From assembly GCA_965207945.1 (NCBI GenBank), contig OZ242303.1, forward strand, positions 496,001-560,000: a stretch of DNA of 64,000 nucleotides. Reading direction: 5' to 3'. This stretch comes from JAAOII01 sp965207945. GTDB taxonomy: Bacteria > Pseudomonadota > Gammaproteobacteria > CBDBNL01 > JAAOII01. The notes below the pieces were generated by a model. It was not told the DNA's origin. It ran no database searches and saw only the letters and a list, made by a program, of their open reading frames with translations. This document shows, in pieces, positions 1 through 7,872 of this stretch (within the stretch, counting starts at the first letter, position 1; each line of letters opens with the position of its first letter). A program made the position numbers and the translations under genes.

Positions 1-497
1 TCTCGCCACTGATGTTTAAACTTGCTGCTGCGATAAGATAATTCGCACTCACTTGCAGAGAAAATATACATCGCGCCACTTGTTATCTCCACGGCTTGAA
101 CTGATACTAAAAAATCTTTAAGCTCGCTTCCATAAGCGCCTATGTTTTGTATTGGAGCAGCTCCCACCGAACCAGGAATTAAAGCTAAATTCTCTAACCC
201 AAAGAATCCATTATTAACACAATACTCAGTTAACTTATGCCAGTTCTCTCCCGCCATAACTTCCAATAGCACATCATTTTTATTTTTTTCTAATACCCGC
301 ACTCCCCGTATAGCAATTTTTAAGCACAAGCAGTTCCAATCATGAGGCAGAATTACATTACTGGCTTCACCTAAGGGGATAGGAGGTCCAGCATTATCAT
401 GCGAAATTACTAATGCGTCCTGCAAATCAGCAACTGAACAAATTTCTGCATAATGAGCAACTTTGCAGGGTAATCCAAAACTATTATTAGCTTTCAC
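1..497 (-). CDS. murB: UDP-N-acetylenolpyruvoylglucosamine reductase MurB, N-terminal part (cut by window edge)
   Basis: MurB is the cytoplasmic FAD enzyme that reduces UDP-GlcNAc-enolpyruvate to UDP-MurNAc in peptidoglycan synthesis. Translating the minus strand gives the FAD-binding signature LGEASNV near 365-385 and GAAPIQNIGAYG near 127-162, both diagnostic of the family. Only about 165 codons lie in the window; the C-terminal substrate-binding part is missing because the window ends, not because the gene is broken. The start is uncertain. The reading frame is open to a stop near 531, but it contains no ATG. GTG at 497 gives MKANNSFGL, a length that fits the family; ATT at 515 would add six residues. 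It is divergent from the Pal-like gene that follows. Identity is firm, the start is not. Confidence 0.88.
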   Translation of the reverse strand, partial: MKANNSFGLPCKVAHYAEICSVADLQDALVISHDNAGPPIPLGEASNVILPHDWNCLCLKIAIRGVRVLEKNKNDVLLEVMAGENWHKLTEYCVNNGFFGLENLALIPGSVGAAPIQNIGAYGSELKDFLVSVQAVEITSGAMYIFSASECELSYRSSKFKHQWR

Positions 498-549
498 ATT
501 AAAACTTTTTATAATACTCCATAACTTAGGTTAATTTATGGCAAATCAA

Positions 550-570
550 CCAATTATGTTATATAATTGG
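550..570. promoter_or_regulatory. Perfect 8-bp dyad over a -10-like box upstream of the first Pal-like gene
   Basis: CCAATTAT and ATAATTGG form a perfect inverted repeat with a 5-nt spacer. The right arm overlaps TATAAT at 562-567, which points toward the lipoprotein gene at 609. No convincing -35 box lies at the ideal distance. The geometry fits a repressor or activator operator in the divergent murB/pal intergenic region, but this is inference from symmetry and position only. Confidence 0.35.
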
Positions 571-608
571 CTTTAATAATTTAGATTATGCAAAGTTAAG
601 TATATTTT

Positions 609-1205
609 ATGATTTTTATAACGACAAACCTAATAACTTTATTCCAAGGTAATAATAAGCTGGGCAACCTCAGTAAGACATTCGGCAGGGCATTCATGCT
701 TATGACATTGATTTTATTTGTTTCTTCATGCGCTTCGCGTTCTGCTGCCCTGGTCTCCGATGATCAGCCGCAGGATTTAGGCAATTTTGAGAATTTTGAA
801 GAAGCGTTCACTCAAGCGGCAGAGCGAAGCGTTATAGGCGATTATGTTGGCAAAGGACGTGCCTCTAATTTAGTTATTTATTTTGATTATGATAGCGCCT
901 ATTTAGCCCTGGATGGTCGAGCTGCTTTGGATACAGAAATACAAAAAATTATAGCCACCATTAATGCAAAGGGAGGGAATAAAGTGGTAATTCGCATTGA
1001 AGGCCATACAGATGAAAGAGGGAGTGATGAATATAATTTAGCTCTTGGACAAAGGCGCTCAGATAGTGTGGCTCGTTATATGGTTACTAAAGGAATTGGG
1101 CGCAATCAAGTCCAATCGGTGAGTTATGGCGAAAATAGACCATTATCTCGCGGTGGAGGGGAGGCAGCATGGGCGGAAAACAGAAGAGTTGAAATTAATT
1201 ATTGA
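609..1205 (+). CDS. Pal/OmpA-family peptidoglycan-associated lipoprotein, copy 1
   Basis: This is a 198-residue outer-membrane lipoprotein predicted to bind meso-diaminopimelate of peptidoglycan. A hydrophobic stretch ends in the lipobox VSSC with the lipidated Cys at residue 41. The C-terminal OmpA domain starts near residue 88 (VIYFDYDSA) and contains the ligand-binding signature IEGHTDERGSDEYNLALG near 135-152, followed by NRRVEI. The N-terminus is long for a signal peptide. An internal ATG at 696 would give a shorter one but with no basic residue before the hydrophobic core, so the upstream ATG is kept. A second Pal-like gene follows after 121 nt. Genes of the Tol system (tolB, ybgF) are not in the window. 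Its exact role compared with copy 2 is unknown. Confidence 0.85.
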   Translation: MIFITTNLITLFQGNNKLGNLSKTFGRAFMLMTLILFVSSCASRSAALVSDDQPQDLGNFENFEEAFTQAAERSVIGDYVGKGRASNLVIYFDYDSAYLALDGRAALDTEIQKIIATINAKGGNKVVIRIEGHTDERGSDEYNLALGQRRSDSVARYMVTKGIGRNQVQSVSYGENRPLSRGGGEAAWAENRRVEINY

Positions 1206-1326
1206 ATTTAACAATTAAGCCACTATAATAAACTATAAGAGTATCGTTGTTGTTTAATTATGATGATGCTTACTTGAGAGTTTGTGTGAATTTATTTTAT
1301 AACTATTATAACTAAAGGTAACTTAT

Positions 1327-1770
1327 ATGAAATATACAAAAATTTTATTGACTATGTCATTGTTTGCATTTTTTGCAGCTTGTTCTTCAACCCCCGTGGC
1401 TGTAGATCCTGAAACAGATGCAGGTGGTGGTGATGTTGTTGACCGTATTTATTTTGATTTTGATAGATCAGATATAAAGCCAGAATCAATTGAAGTGCTA
1501 GACCAGCATGTAGATGCCATAAAGAAAGCTGTGGAAGCTAATTCTGACCTTGTTGTTCGTATTGAAGGACACTGTGATGAAAGAGGAACCATTGATTACA
1601 ATTTTGCGTTGGGCAATCGCCGAGCACAAGCAGTTTCTAGGTATCTAAGAGTTAAAGGCGTTCCCGCCAATAGCTTAGAAACTATAAGCTATGGTGAAGA
1701 ACAGCCAGCAAAAAATGAATCAAATGAGGCAGCTTGGTCTTTGAACCGCAGAGCAGTATTAGTTTATTAG
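1327..1770 (+). CDS. pal: Peptidoglycan-associated lipoprotein Pal, copy 2
   Basis: This 147-residue protein has a clean lipoprotein signal peptide (MKYTKILLTMSLFAFFAAC, Cys 19) and a single OmpA domain with FDFDRSDI near 43-50 and IEGHCDERGTIDYNFALG near 79-96. Size and layout match canonical Pal better than copy 1 does. Pal links the outer membrane to peptidoglycan and, with the Tol proteins, helps outer-membrane constriction at division. The two copies share the fold but diverge at their N-termini, so they look like an old tandem duplication. A strong hairpin terminator follows at 1801-1840. Confidence 0.9.
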   Translation: MKYTKILLTMSLFAFFAACSSTPVAVDPETDAGGGDVVDRIYFDFDRSDIKPESIEVLDQHVDAIKKAVEANSDLVVRIEGHCDERGTIDYNFALGNRRAQAVSRYLRVKGVPANSLETISYGEEQPAKNESNEAAWSLNRRAVLVY

Positions 1771-1800
1771 CATTGCTGTAAGATAAAACTGTTTTACTAA

Positions 1801-1840
1801 AAAAACCGATGCTTATTTTAAGACATCGGTTTTTTTGTTT
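1801..1840 (+). terminator. Rho-independent terminator after the pal pair
   Basis: AAAAACCGATG pairs with CATCGGTTTTT around a 12-nt loop and is followed by a run of T residues (1830-1837). It lies just after the pal stop codon and 11 nt before the rsmD start. Confidence 0.85.
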
Positions 1841-1850
1841 ATAAGAGCCC

Positions 1851-2468
1851 GTGTCATATATTCGTATAAGCGGAGGCAAGCATAGAAATAAGCGACTTGT
1901 CATTCCTTTGCTAGCAGGAATTCGTCCCGCTCAATCTGCAGTGCGTTCTACTTTATTTAACTGGTATGGCAATGATTTAACTAATAAACGTTGTTTAGAT
2001 TTATTTGCTGGGACGGGGATACTATCATGGGAAGTTCTATCAAGAGGCGCTTCTCATGTTACTTTGGTAGAGCAAAAACCATCTGCTTGCAGTAATTTAC
2101 GTCGTCAAGGACAGTTGCTTGGGTATGATAGAAATCATTTCTCAGTTTTGCAAAGAGATGTTTTGCGTTGGTTACAAAAGCAAAAGGATTCTTGCCAATT
2201 TGATTTAATCTTTTTGGATCCTCCATATAATACCGATTATTTTTTAAAATGCTGTCAGCTATTAATGCAAAAAGGATTAATTGCGCCTAATGGGCGTATT
2301 TTCTATGAGATTGACAGAAAAGCGTCTACTGGTTTGCCTGCTATAATTGAGCAGCAGACGCAACACATAGATTCAACATTATCACCTGAATCTTCTAGTC
2401 CTAAGACAATCTACTCTTTACTTAAATCGGCGCATCGTGGCAATACACACTTTGGTCTTATTGGCTAA
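1851..2468 (+). CDS. rsmD: 16S rRNA (guanine(966)-N2)-methyltransferase RsmD
   Basis: RsmD uses S-adenosylmethionine to methylate G966 of 16S rRNA. The 205-residue protein begins IRISGGKHRNKRL, the conserved RsmD N-terminus (RIISGxxRGRKL type). It carries the SAM motif LDLFAGTGILSWE near residue 49 and the catalytic DPPYN near 125. The start is GTG at 1851; no ATG fits, and the conserved N-terminus begins right after it. The 3' end overlaps the convergent glycerate kinase gene by 11 nt. The usual neighbours ftsY and coaD are absent here. Confidence 0.9.
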   Translation: MSYIRISGGKHRNKRLVIPLLAGIRPAQSAVRSTLFNWYGNDLTNKRCLDLFAGTGILSWEVLSRGASHVTLVEQKPSACSNLRRQGQLLGYDRNHFSVLQRDVLRWLQKQKDSCQFDLIFLDPPYNTDYFLKCCQLLMQKGLIAPNGRIFYEIDRKASTGLPAIIEQQTQHIDSTLSPESSSPKTIYSLLKSAHRGNTHFGLIG

Positions 2469-3729
2469 TATAGCCAATCATTATATCCATTAGGTTTGTT
2501 CCTGTGGGTCCCGTATCAATAGTTGCTTGAACTTCCTCTAATACCTGGGTGCTGTTTGCGTTTTTAATTGCTTCTTCCCCTGACATCCCACAATTCTTTA
2601 TATCCTTCATTGTTTGGTTGGTGACCAGCGCTCCTGCATAATGGGTAAATCCGTCACTGCCGTCAGTTCCTATTGAAGCAAATAGCGACTCTGTATCTCC
2701 ATCTCCATCCCCCGCCATAATCCTTGCCATTAGTAGAGCAAGATGCTGGTTTCTTCCTCCTATACCGGGTTGTGGTGGCAAAGTGACAACTGGTTCACCG
2801 CCAAAGATGTTGATAGCGCCACGATTATCATTCATCAATTCATATATTTTTTGTGCGGTTTCTTCCACATCCGCTGTCATTAAAAAATCATGATTGACTA
2901 CACTATAGCCAAGTTCACTAGCTGCCGTTGCAACTTCTTGACGCGCGGTGGCATTATCCGCCAGCACCTTGTGAGTAATCCGCGTAGCCGTAGTAATCGT
3001 ATCACTTGGTGTTGCCAATATCCCTGACCCTATTACCGCCACATCATTTGTTGGAACATCCGAAAGATACAAGGCAAGTATATTAGTATCAGGCATCAGA
3101 CGCGCTAATCCACCGTCTTTTATTAAAGATATTTCTTTCCTTTTTTTATTGATCTGAGATATATCCACTCCAGTGCTTAGCATTTCTTTATTTAACTGTT
3201 GCAATTGTTTCAGATCCCATCCTTCTTTTAGCACCTCTGCTAGTGCTGAAGTGCCTCCTGATATGAGTGCCAGCATAAAGGGATTGGAGGACTGATTGAT
3301 AGCCGTCCCCATTTTAACAATCGCCTCGCCAGCGCGTAAAGAGTTTTCATCCGGTACTGGATGGGCGCTTTCTATAATCTGTAAATTTGGGCATATTTCA
3401 TCCAATGAATTATCATTGTGATGATATTTAGTTACCACTAAAGCGTTACCGCTAAAATGGTGTGAGTTGCTATTTATTGCCATAATTGCCCCGCGTGTCA
3501 TACTAACTGCCGCTTTGCCAATTGCAACTATTGCTTGAGGAATATAGGATGTATCCCCTGCTGCTTCCTGCCCCTTGTTGCTATATTCATTATTAGCACC
3601 CCAATTTTCTTGGATAGTATTGCGGATATAATTTTCTACCAGTTTCTCCCCGCTGATGTTGGTTAAGCTTGTCGTTATGATGGTCTTAAAATCTTGAGCA
3701 AAATCTTTAGATGCTTTTGTTTTAGTCAT
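2458..3729 (-). CDS. Glycerate 2-kinase (MOFRL/DUF4147 family)
   Basis: The 423-residue protein belongs to the class II glycerate kinases (GckA/TtuD type), which make 2-phosphoglycerate from D-glycerate and ATP. Visible motifs are AIGKAAVSM near 69-77, ESAHPVPDENSLRAGEAIV near 119-137, ISGGTSAL near 156-163, KRKEISLIKDGGLARL near 196-211, DVPTNDVAVIGSG near 223-235, and the MOFRL part with GIGGRNQHLAL and GTDGSDG. A short acidic Gly-Asp run (GDGDGD) sits before the last motif. It is a lone gene between rsmD (convergent) and rplM (divergent). The choice between 2- and 3-phosphoglycerate product comes from family knowledge; no pathway neighbours help. Confidence 0.85.
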   Translation of the reverse strand: MTKTKASKDFAQDFKTIITTSLTNISGEKLVENYIRNTIQENWGANNEYSNKGQEAAGDTSYIPQAIVAIGKAAVSMTRGAIMAINSNSHHFSGNALVVTKYHHNDNSLDEICPNLQIIESAHPVPDENSLRAGEAIVKMGTAINQSSNPFMLALISGGTSALAEVLKEGWDLKQLQQLNKEMLSTGVDISQINKKRKEISLIKDGGLARLMPDTNILALYLSDVPTNDVAVIGSGILATPSDTITTATRITHKVLADNATARQEVATAASELGYSVVNHDFLMTADVEETAQKIYELMNDNRGAINIFGGEPVVTLPPQPGIGGRNQHLALLMARIMAGDGDGDTESLFASIGTDGSDGFTHYAGALVTNQTMKDIKNCGMSGEEAIKNANSTQVLEEVQATIDTGPTGTNLMDIMIGYISQ

Positions 3730-3903
3730 AATTTCATTATTAATTGGGGTATTATGTAGATTAATATATTGTATAATCTATCATTGTATAAAAAGAGTAG
3801 CACTTAAGGTTGTAAAAAACCTGTAAAGTCATATTTTTACTATTTTATATGCCTTTTTGCTAATTATTTAATATACAATACTTTATTATTATTATTTGAA
3901 TTT

Positions 3904-4329
3904 ATGAAGAGTTATCATCTCAAAGGAAATTTTGATACCAAGTGGTATTTAGTTGACGCAGCAGGAGCAGTTCCTGGACGTCTTGCGACTCAGATCGCCC
4001 ATAGGTTGCGTGGCAAACACCTTCCCGAATTTACTCCATCTGCCGATATGGGAGACGGTATTATCGTTATTAACGCTCACAAAGTAAGGTTTAGCGGACA
4101 AAAAATGGATCAAAAGCTTTATTATAGACATAGCAGTTATCCAGGTGGATTAAAGAGCACTCTTTTGCGCGATAAAATGGAAAAGAAACCACAAGAGGTT
4201 TTATATCTGGCAGTGCAAGGCATGTTGCCACGTGGTCCTTTGGGCAGAGCTATGCTACAGAGATTAAAGGTATATGCATCAGCAGAGCATCCTCATAGTG
4301 CGCAACAGCCCACAACGTTGGAATTGTAA
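3904..4329 (+). CDS. rplM: 50S ribosomal protein L13
   Basis: This 141-residue protein matches L13 throughout: WYLVDAAGAVPGRLATQIA near 14-32, ADMGDGIIVINA near 48-59, YYRHSSYPGGLK near 73-84 and MLPRGPLGRAML near 107-118. L13 is an early assembly protein of the large subunit. It is followed after 17 nt by rpsI, the universal rplM-rpsI operon. The 174-nt upstream region is very AT-rich, with a small AGGTT/AACCT hairpin near 3808-3822 that could be part of the leader. Confidence 0.97.
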   Translation: MKSYHLKGNFDTKWYLVDAAGAVPGRLATQIAHRLRGKHLPEFTPSADMGDGIIVINAHKVRFSGQKMDQKLYYRHSSYPGGLKSTLLRDKMEKKPQEVLYLAVQGMLPRGPLGRAMLQRLKVYASAEHPHSAQQPTTLEL

Positions 4330-4346
4330 GAATTATATAAACTAAT

Positions 4347-5363
4347 ATGGCAGATAAAGAAAAATCCGCGGGAAATACACCCGAAGAAAACTTGGGCAAA
4401 GAGAATTTAGACAGAGAAAACGTGGGAAAAGAAAATTTAGATAGAGAAAACTTGGATAAACAAGATACCAAAGATCAGCAGGAGACCGAACAGGTTCAAG
4501 GCGTTGAGGCAGCTGGCAGTTCAACTGACACCCCAGCTGATGCCCTGGCTGAATCTGATGCTCCAGCTGATGCCCCGGCTGAATCTGATGCTCCAGCTGA
4601 TGCCCCGGCTGAATCTGATGCTCCAACTGACACCCCCGCTGAATCTGACGCCTCGGCTAAATCTGAATCCCCTGCTGAAGATAGCGAGGATAAGACCGCA
4701 AAGGATGCAAAACCAGCAGCTAAGTCAAAAGCAAAACCAAATATAAAGAAAGAAAGCATAAAAGAAGTATCGGAGGACAAACAAAAAACAGCACCAGCAA
4801 TTGCTGGCATGTCGCAAGAAATCAAGCCAGTTCCTCTAAAAGCTGCTCCTGAATCATCTCAGTTTGAGAAATCAGAATACAGAGGAGATAAGAGAACGGA
4901 TTTATCTTCATTTCAAGAAACCAGTGCTGAGGCAGAAGAGATTGCTGCACCGAAAGTATTAAAAACTCCCCCAAAGAATGAAATATTCTATGCTACAGGA
5001 AGACGTAAAACTTCAAGTGCTAGAGTATACATGCAAGGTGGTAAAGGGACGGTAAGTATTAATGGCAATTCAATGGATGAATATTTCCCTTTTAAGAAAG
5101 TTCAAGAAGAAGCATTGAGACCTCTCAGGCGGCTTGAAGCAGGAGATATGTTCAATCTCAAAATAAGTGTCAGAGGAGGAGGCACCGAAGGACAAGCAGG
5201 GGCGATAAGGCATGGTCTTGCTCGGGCATTACTCAAATACGATGAAACATTAAGGAGTTTTCTCAGAAAGAACGGATTTTTAACGCGCGACCCGCGCAGT
5301 GTAGAAAGGAAGAAGGTAGGATTTCACAAAGCGCGCAAGAGCCCGCAATTCTCCAAAAGATAA
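4347..5363 (+). CDS. rpsI: 30S ribosomal protein S9 with a ~205-residue acidic N-terminal extension
   Basis: The last ~130 residues are ordinary S9: YATGRRKTSSARVY, VRGGGTEGQAGAIRHGLARAL and the C-terminal KKVGFHKARKSPQFSKR tail that reaches the ribosomal P site. The total is 338 residues against about 130 in typical bacteria. The extension contains Lys/Glu/Asn repeats (KENLDREN type, residues ~12-34), a 30-nt period Ser-Asp-Ala-Pro-rich array (residues ~55-110) and a charged stretch. No in-frame ATG lies close to the S9 domain; the nearest is MSQEIKP about 50 residues upstream of it. The reading frame from ATG 4347 is unbroken and lies 17 nt after rplM, so the extension is very probably translated. 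Whether it stays on the ribosome or is cleaved is unknown. Confidence 0.95.
   Translation: MADKEKSAGNTPEENLGKENLDRENVGKENLDRENLDKQDTKDQQETEQVQGVEAAGSSTDTPADALAESDAPADAPAESDAPADAPAESDAPTDTPAESDASAKSESPAEDSEDKTAKDAKPAAKSKAKPNIKKESIKEVSEDKQKTAPAIAGMSQEIKPVPLKAAPESSQFEKSEYRGDKRTDLSSFQETSAEAEEIAAPKVLKTPPKNEIFYATGRRKTSSARVYMQGGKGTVSINGNSMDEYFPFKKVQEEALRPLRRLEAGDMFNLKISVRGGGTEGQAGAIRHGLARALLKYDETLRSFLRKNGFLTRDPRSVERKKVGFHKARKSPQFSKR
4531..4660 (+). repeat. 30-bp in-frame tandem repeat inside rpsI
   Basis: About four copies of a 30-bp unit encode ESDAPADAPA. The central two copies are identical and the outer ones are diverged (TDTPA, DALA). The period is a multiple of three, so copy-number change would not shift the frame. 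Confidence 0.85.
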
Positions 5364-5378
5364 TCTCACGACACAGGT

Positions 5379-5404
5379 CTGCAGGGGCGAGCTACGCTTG
5401 CCCT
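5379..5404 (+). repeat. REP-like palindrome, diverged copy
   Basis: A GCAG head is followed by GGGCGAGC, a TAC loop and GCTTGCCC. It is the same architecture as the GTAG-headed palindromes at 24216, 26563, 31844-32344 and 49941. It sits in the 107-nt gap between the convergent rpsI and rppH genes. Confidence 0.6.
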
Positions 5405-5470
5405 TTAAACTATTAGGAATTATTGGGGAACTATCAGAATCCTTGCGAACAAGTTAGGTATTACAAATAA

Positions 5471-6064
5471 TTAAATTCCCAGCTTCAACGCTGCTGGCAA
5501 AAGTTCCAACAAACCTCTGCGATAAACATCCCGCTTGAAATAAAATGCTTGGTGGATTGCGCTCCAATAAGGTGCCCAACACCAGCTCTGAAATTCGGGC
5601 TTCTCCATATTATTAAAGTGTATTACCTTATCTGATGCAGTGAGCTTAAGTAAAAACCAGATTTGCTTTTGCCCTTTAATGGTATCCCCCCCTTTAATAA
5701 TATTCCCCCCTTGAATAGTATCCCCCCCTTGAATAATATGCCCCTTTCGTCTATACTTTGCTGGTATTTTATAGCTCAAGTACCCTTGTGAACGAGCGCT
5801 TATAATTGCGTGTTGCGAACCTATACCAGTTTCCTCTTCAAGTTCGCGCCACATTGCTTTTTCAGCTGATTCATTATCTTCTATTCCTCCTTGCGGAAGT
5901 TGCCAACTATTCTTATGAAAAGACCTTTCCAATAAGAGAATACGCCCTTTCTTTATCACTACCATAGCAACATTTGGGCGATATTCATCTTCAACTTTAC
6001 TCGCTTGATTAGGTTCAACGAATAATTTTTTGTTTGTAACAGATGGACTGCGATGTTTTATCAT
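5471..6064 (-). CDS. rppH: RNA pyrophosphohydrolase (Nudix), RppH type, with a repeat insertion
   Basis: RppH removes pyrophosphate from the 5' end of mRNA to start RNase E decay, or hydrolyses diadenosine polyphosphates. The protein (197 residues) has YRPNVAMVVIKKGRILLLER, WQLPQGGIEDNESAEKAMWRELEEETGI (the Nudix box, GX5EX7REUXEEXGU) and a C-terminal FKRDVYRRGLLEL typical of RppH. Residues ~103-125 hold an extra loop of about four GG(D/N)(T/I)I(Q/K) units, which E. coli RppH lacks. The start ATG overlaps the recJ stop by 4 nt, so the two are translationally coupled. It lies outside the catalytic helix, so activity is expected to be kept. Confidence 0.88.
   Translation of the reverse strand: MIKHRSPSVTNKKLFVEPNQASKVEDEYRPNVAMVVIKKGRILLLERSFHKNSWQLPQGGIEDNESAEKAMWRELEEETGIGSQHAIISARSQGYLSYKIPAKYRRKGHIIQGGDTIQGGNIIKGGDTIKGQKQIWFLLKLTASDKVIHFNNMEKPEFQSWCWAPYWSAIHQAFYFKRDVYRRGLLELLPAALKLGI
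5683..5754 (-). repeat. 18-bp in-frame tandem repeat inside rppH
   Basis: About four copies of an 18-bp unit (on the plus strand TATTCCCCCCTTTAATAA and variants) encode an I-x-GG-D/N-T/I pattern. The copies differ by a few bases, and the C-runs of six to seven could slip. Confidence 0.8.
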
Positions 6065-7776
6065 AATTCTTCTATATGTTCTATTGCAAGCATAGCGCTT
6101 TCATCCCTTCCTCTATACTGAGGCAGCATAAGACGATAGGCAATTCTTAAATATTTTGTTTCAAGTGGATAAGGACGCATACCATAATTAAAGCACGCAG
6201 CATTTAATGGTTTATCGTCATCTTTTTGTTTAAGGACTAGATGCAGATGGGATTTATCATTTAGCTTCTGGTTAATTATTCTAAACGTGCCATCAAATAA
6301 AGGAGTAGGAAAACCCTTTCCCCAAGGCGCAAACGTTTGTAACATTATAGCTATTTTAGAATTCATAAGAGATGAGGGGAGTTCTCCATCAGTAGTTATA
6401 GAGGAGTCCTCTTGTGTTCCGTTATTAATTTTACCCACTTTATTTTCAAAGCATGCGCTAAACCTAGTTAGGTTGTCTTCCTTGATTGTTATTCCTGCAG
6501 CGCTGTAATGGCCACCAAATCTCTCTATTAAATCTGGCTCATCTTCGTTTAATTCCTGCAATAAATCATGGATAGAAACTCCTGCAATTGAACGGATGGA
6601 TGCTTTTAGCATACCTACTTTATTATTCTGTTCGGCTTTACTCGCGTTATTAGAACCCTCCGCCTCAGTTCTCTCTTCACTTTGCTTGGCAAACACCGCT
6701 GCTGGGCTATTATAAGTATCCTTAAGGTATCCAGCCAATAACCCAGTTAAACCTACATGCCATTGCTCATCATATAAGGATATAGATCTTTGAGTTTTTG
6801 TTTGTCCTGTCTTCATAATCTCATTAGCATCCTCTTTCATTTGACTCAGCATTTTTTTGCGAGCCCGATTCATTGAATGCAGTTTTGATGCCTGCTGCTT
6901 AGCTTCATCTAAGGTTTCGCTCAGAAGGCAATTAATTGAAATTGACATATCATCTAATCTGCCAGCAGAGTTCATAAGAGGCGCAATTCCAAAAGCAATG
7001 TTCTCACTTCCTATATTACGTAAATCTGGGCTGCCAAGTAAAGCTCTAATTCCCAGCATAGTTTTTCCAGCGCGAATTCTCCTTAAACCGCGCTCCACTA
7101 AAATACGATTAATCCAGTCCATCTCTACCATATCTGCAATGGTTCCTATCGCCACCAAATCCAAATATTGCGCCATATTTGGAGGAGGGGAGGAATTGTA
7201 TAAGAAATACTTACGCTGAGCTAGTTCTTTGCGCACTGCGCACATAAGATAAAAACAAACCCCAACTCCCGCAAGATTTTTGCCAATAAAAGGACAGTCA
7301 TTTCGGTTGGGGTTGATAATCGCATCGGCTGCGGGCAGATTATCTGTTGCCAGATGGTGGTCGCATATCACCGTGATGATATTTGCTTTTTTCAACAAAT
7401 CCACAGCATCGTTGCTTTTAATGCCATTATCAACTGTAAGCACCAACCCTGGCTCATGTTGCATTATCTTTGGCAGCATTTCGGGATTTAGCCCGTAATC
7501 GTCATATTGTCTATTGGGAACTATAAACTCCACGCTATGAAGTCCACACGCCTGAAAGAATTTTTTAGCTAAAACTACGGAAGTAGCTCCATCAACATCA
7601 TAATCCCCCACTATGACTATTTTTGTTTGGTTGACTATAGCGTCTGCAAGTAATTTTGTCCCTTTGTTTATATCCTGCAATTCTGCTGGAGAGGGCAGGT
7701 CATCCAAACTAAATGTTAGTTCCTTATCATCAAGAATTCCTCTACTAACCAAAATTGGTTTGAGGATTTCTGGCAC
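6061..7776 (-). CDS. recJ: Single-stranded-DNA-specific exonuclease RecJ
   Basis: RecJ is a 5'-3' ssDNA exonuclease of recombination and mismatch repair. DHH-family motifs are seen: VGDYDVDGATS near 58-68, TVDNGI near 114-119, CDHH near 138-141 and NPNR; then the DHHA1 signature GGHYSAAG near 423-430. Length is 571 residues, close to family size. The listed start is GTG at 7776. The residues encoded just upstream (KIARRDCKS...SDAV) still align with the E. coli N-terminus, but that stretch has no ATG, GTG or TTG before its stop, so the true start may be an ATT or ATA codon near 7850-7815. A Lys/Glu/Asn-rich insertion sits near residues 365-385. It overlaps rppH by 4 nt. Confidence 0.92.
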   Translation of the reverse strand: MPEILKPILVSRGILDDKELTFSLDDLPSPAELQDINKGTKLLADAIVNQTKIVIVGDYDVDGATSVVLAKKFFQACGLHSVEFIVPNRQYDDYGLNPEMLPKIMQHEPGLVLTVDNGIKSNDAVDLLKKANIITVICDHHLATDNLPAADAIINPNRNDCPFIGKNLAGVGVCFYLMCAVRKELAQRKYFLYNSSPPPNMAQYLDLVAIGTIADMVEMDWINRILVERGLRRIRAGKTMLGIRALLGSPDLRNIGSENIAFGIAPLMNSAGRLDDMSISINCLLSETLDEAKQQASKLHSMNRARKKMLSQMKEDANEIMKTGQTKTQRSISLYDEQWHVGLTGLLAGYLKDTYNSPAAVFAKQSEERTEAEGSNNASKAEQNNKVGMLKASIRSIAGVSIHDLLQELNEDEPDLIERFGGHYSAAGITIKEDNLTRFSACFENKVGKINNGTQEDSSITTDGELPSSLMNSKIAIMLQTFAPWGKGFPTPLFDGTFRIINQKLNDKSHLHLVLKQKDDDKPLNAACFNYGMRPYPLETKYLRIAYRLMLPQYRGRDESAMLAIEHIEEL

Positions 7777-7872
7777 AGCATCAGATAACGAATCAATATT
7801 GCTCTTGCAATCCCGACGCGCTATCTTGCTTGAATTTGAATTATTTTGAATTTTGGTTATTTGATTGCCCGC

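Noticed and set aside
4342..4825. Minus- and plus-strand frames with repeated Leu/Pro/Gln or Ser/Ala units inside rpsI
   Set aside because: Shadows of the 30-bp repeat; the S9 frame is the one that continues into a conserved domain.
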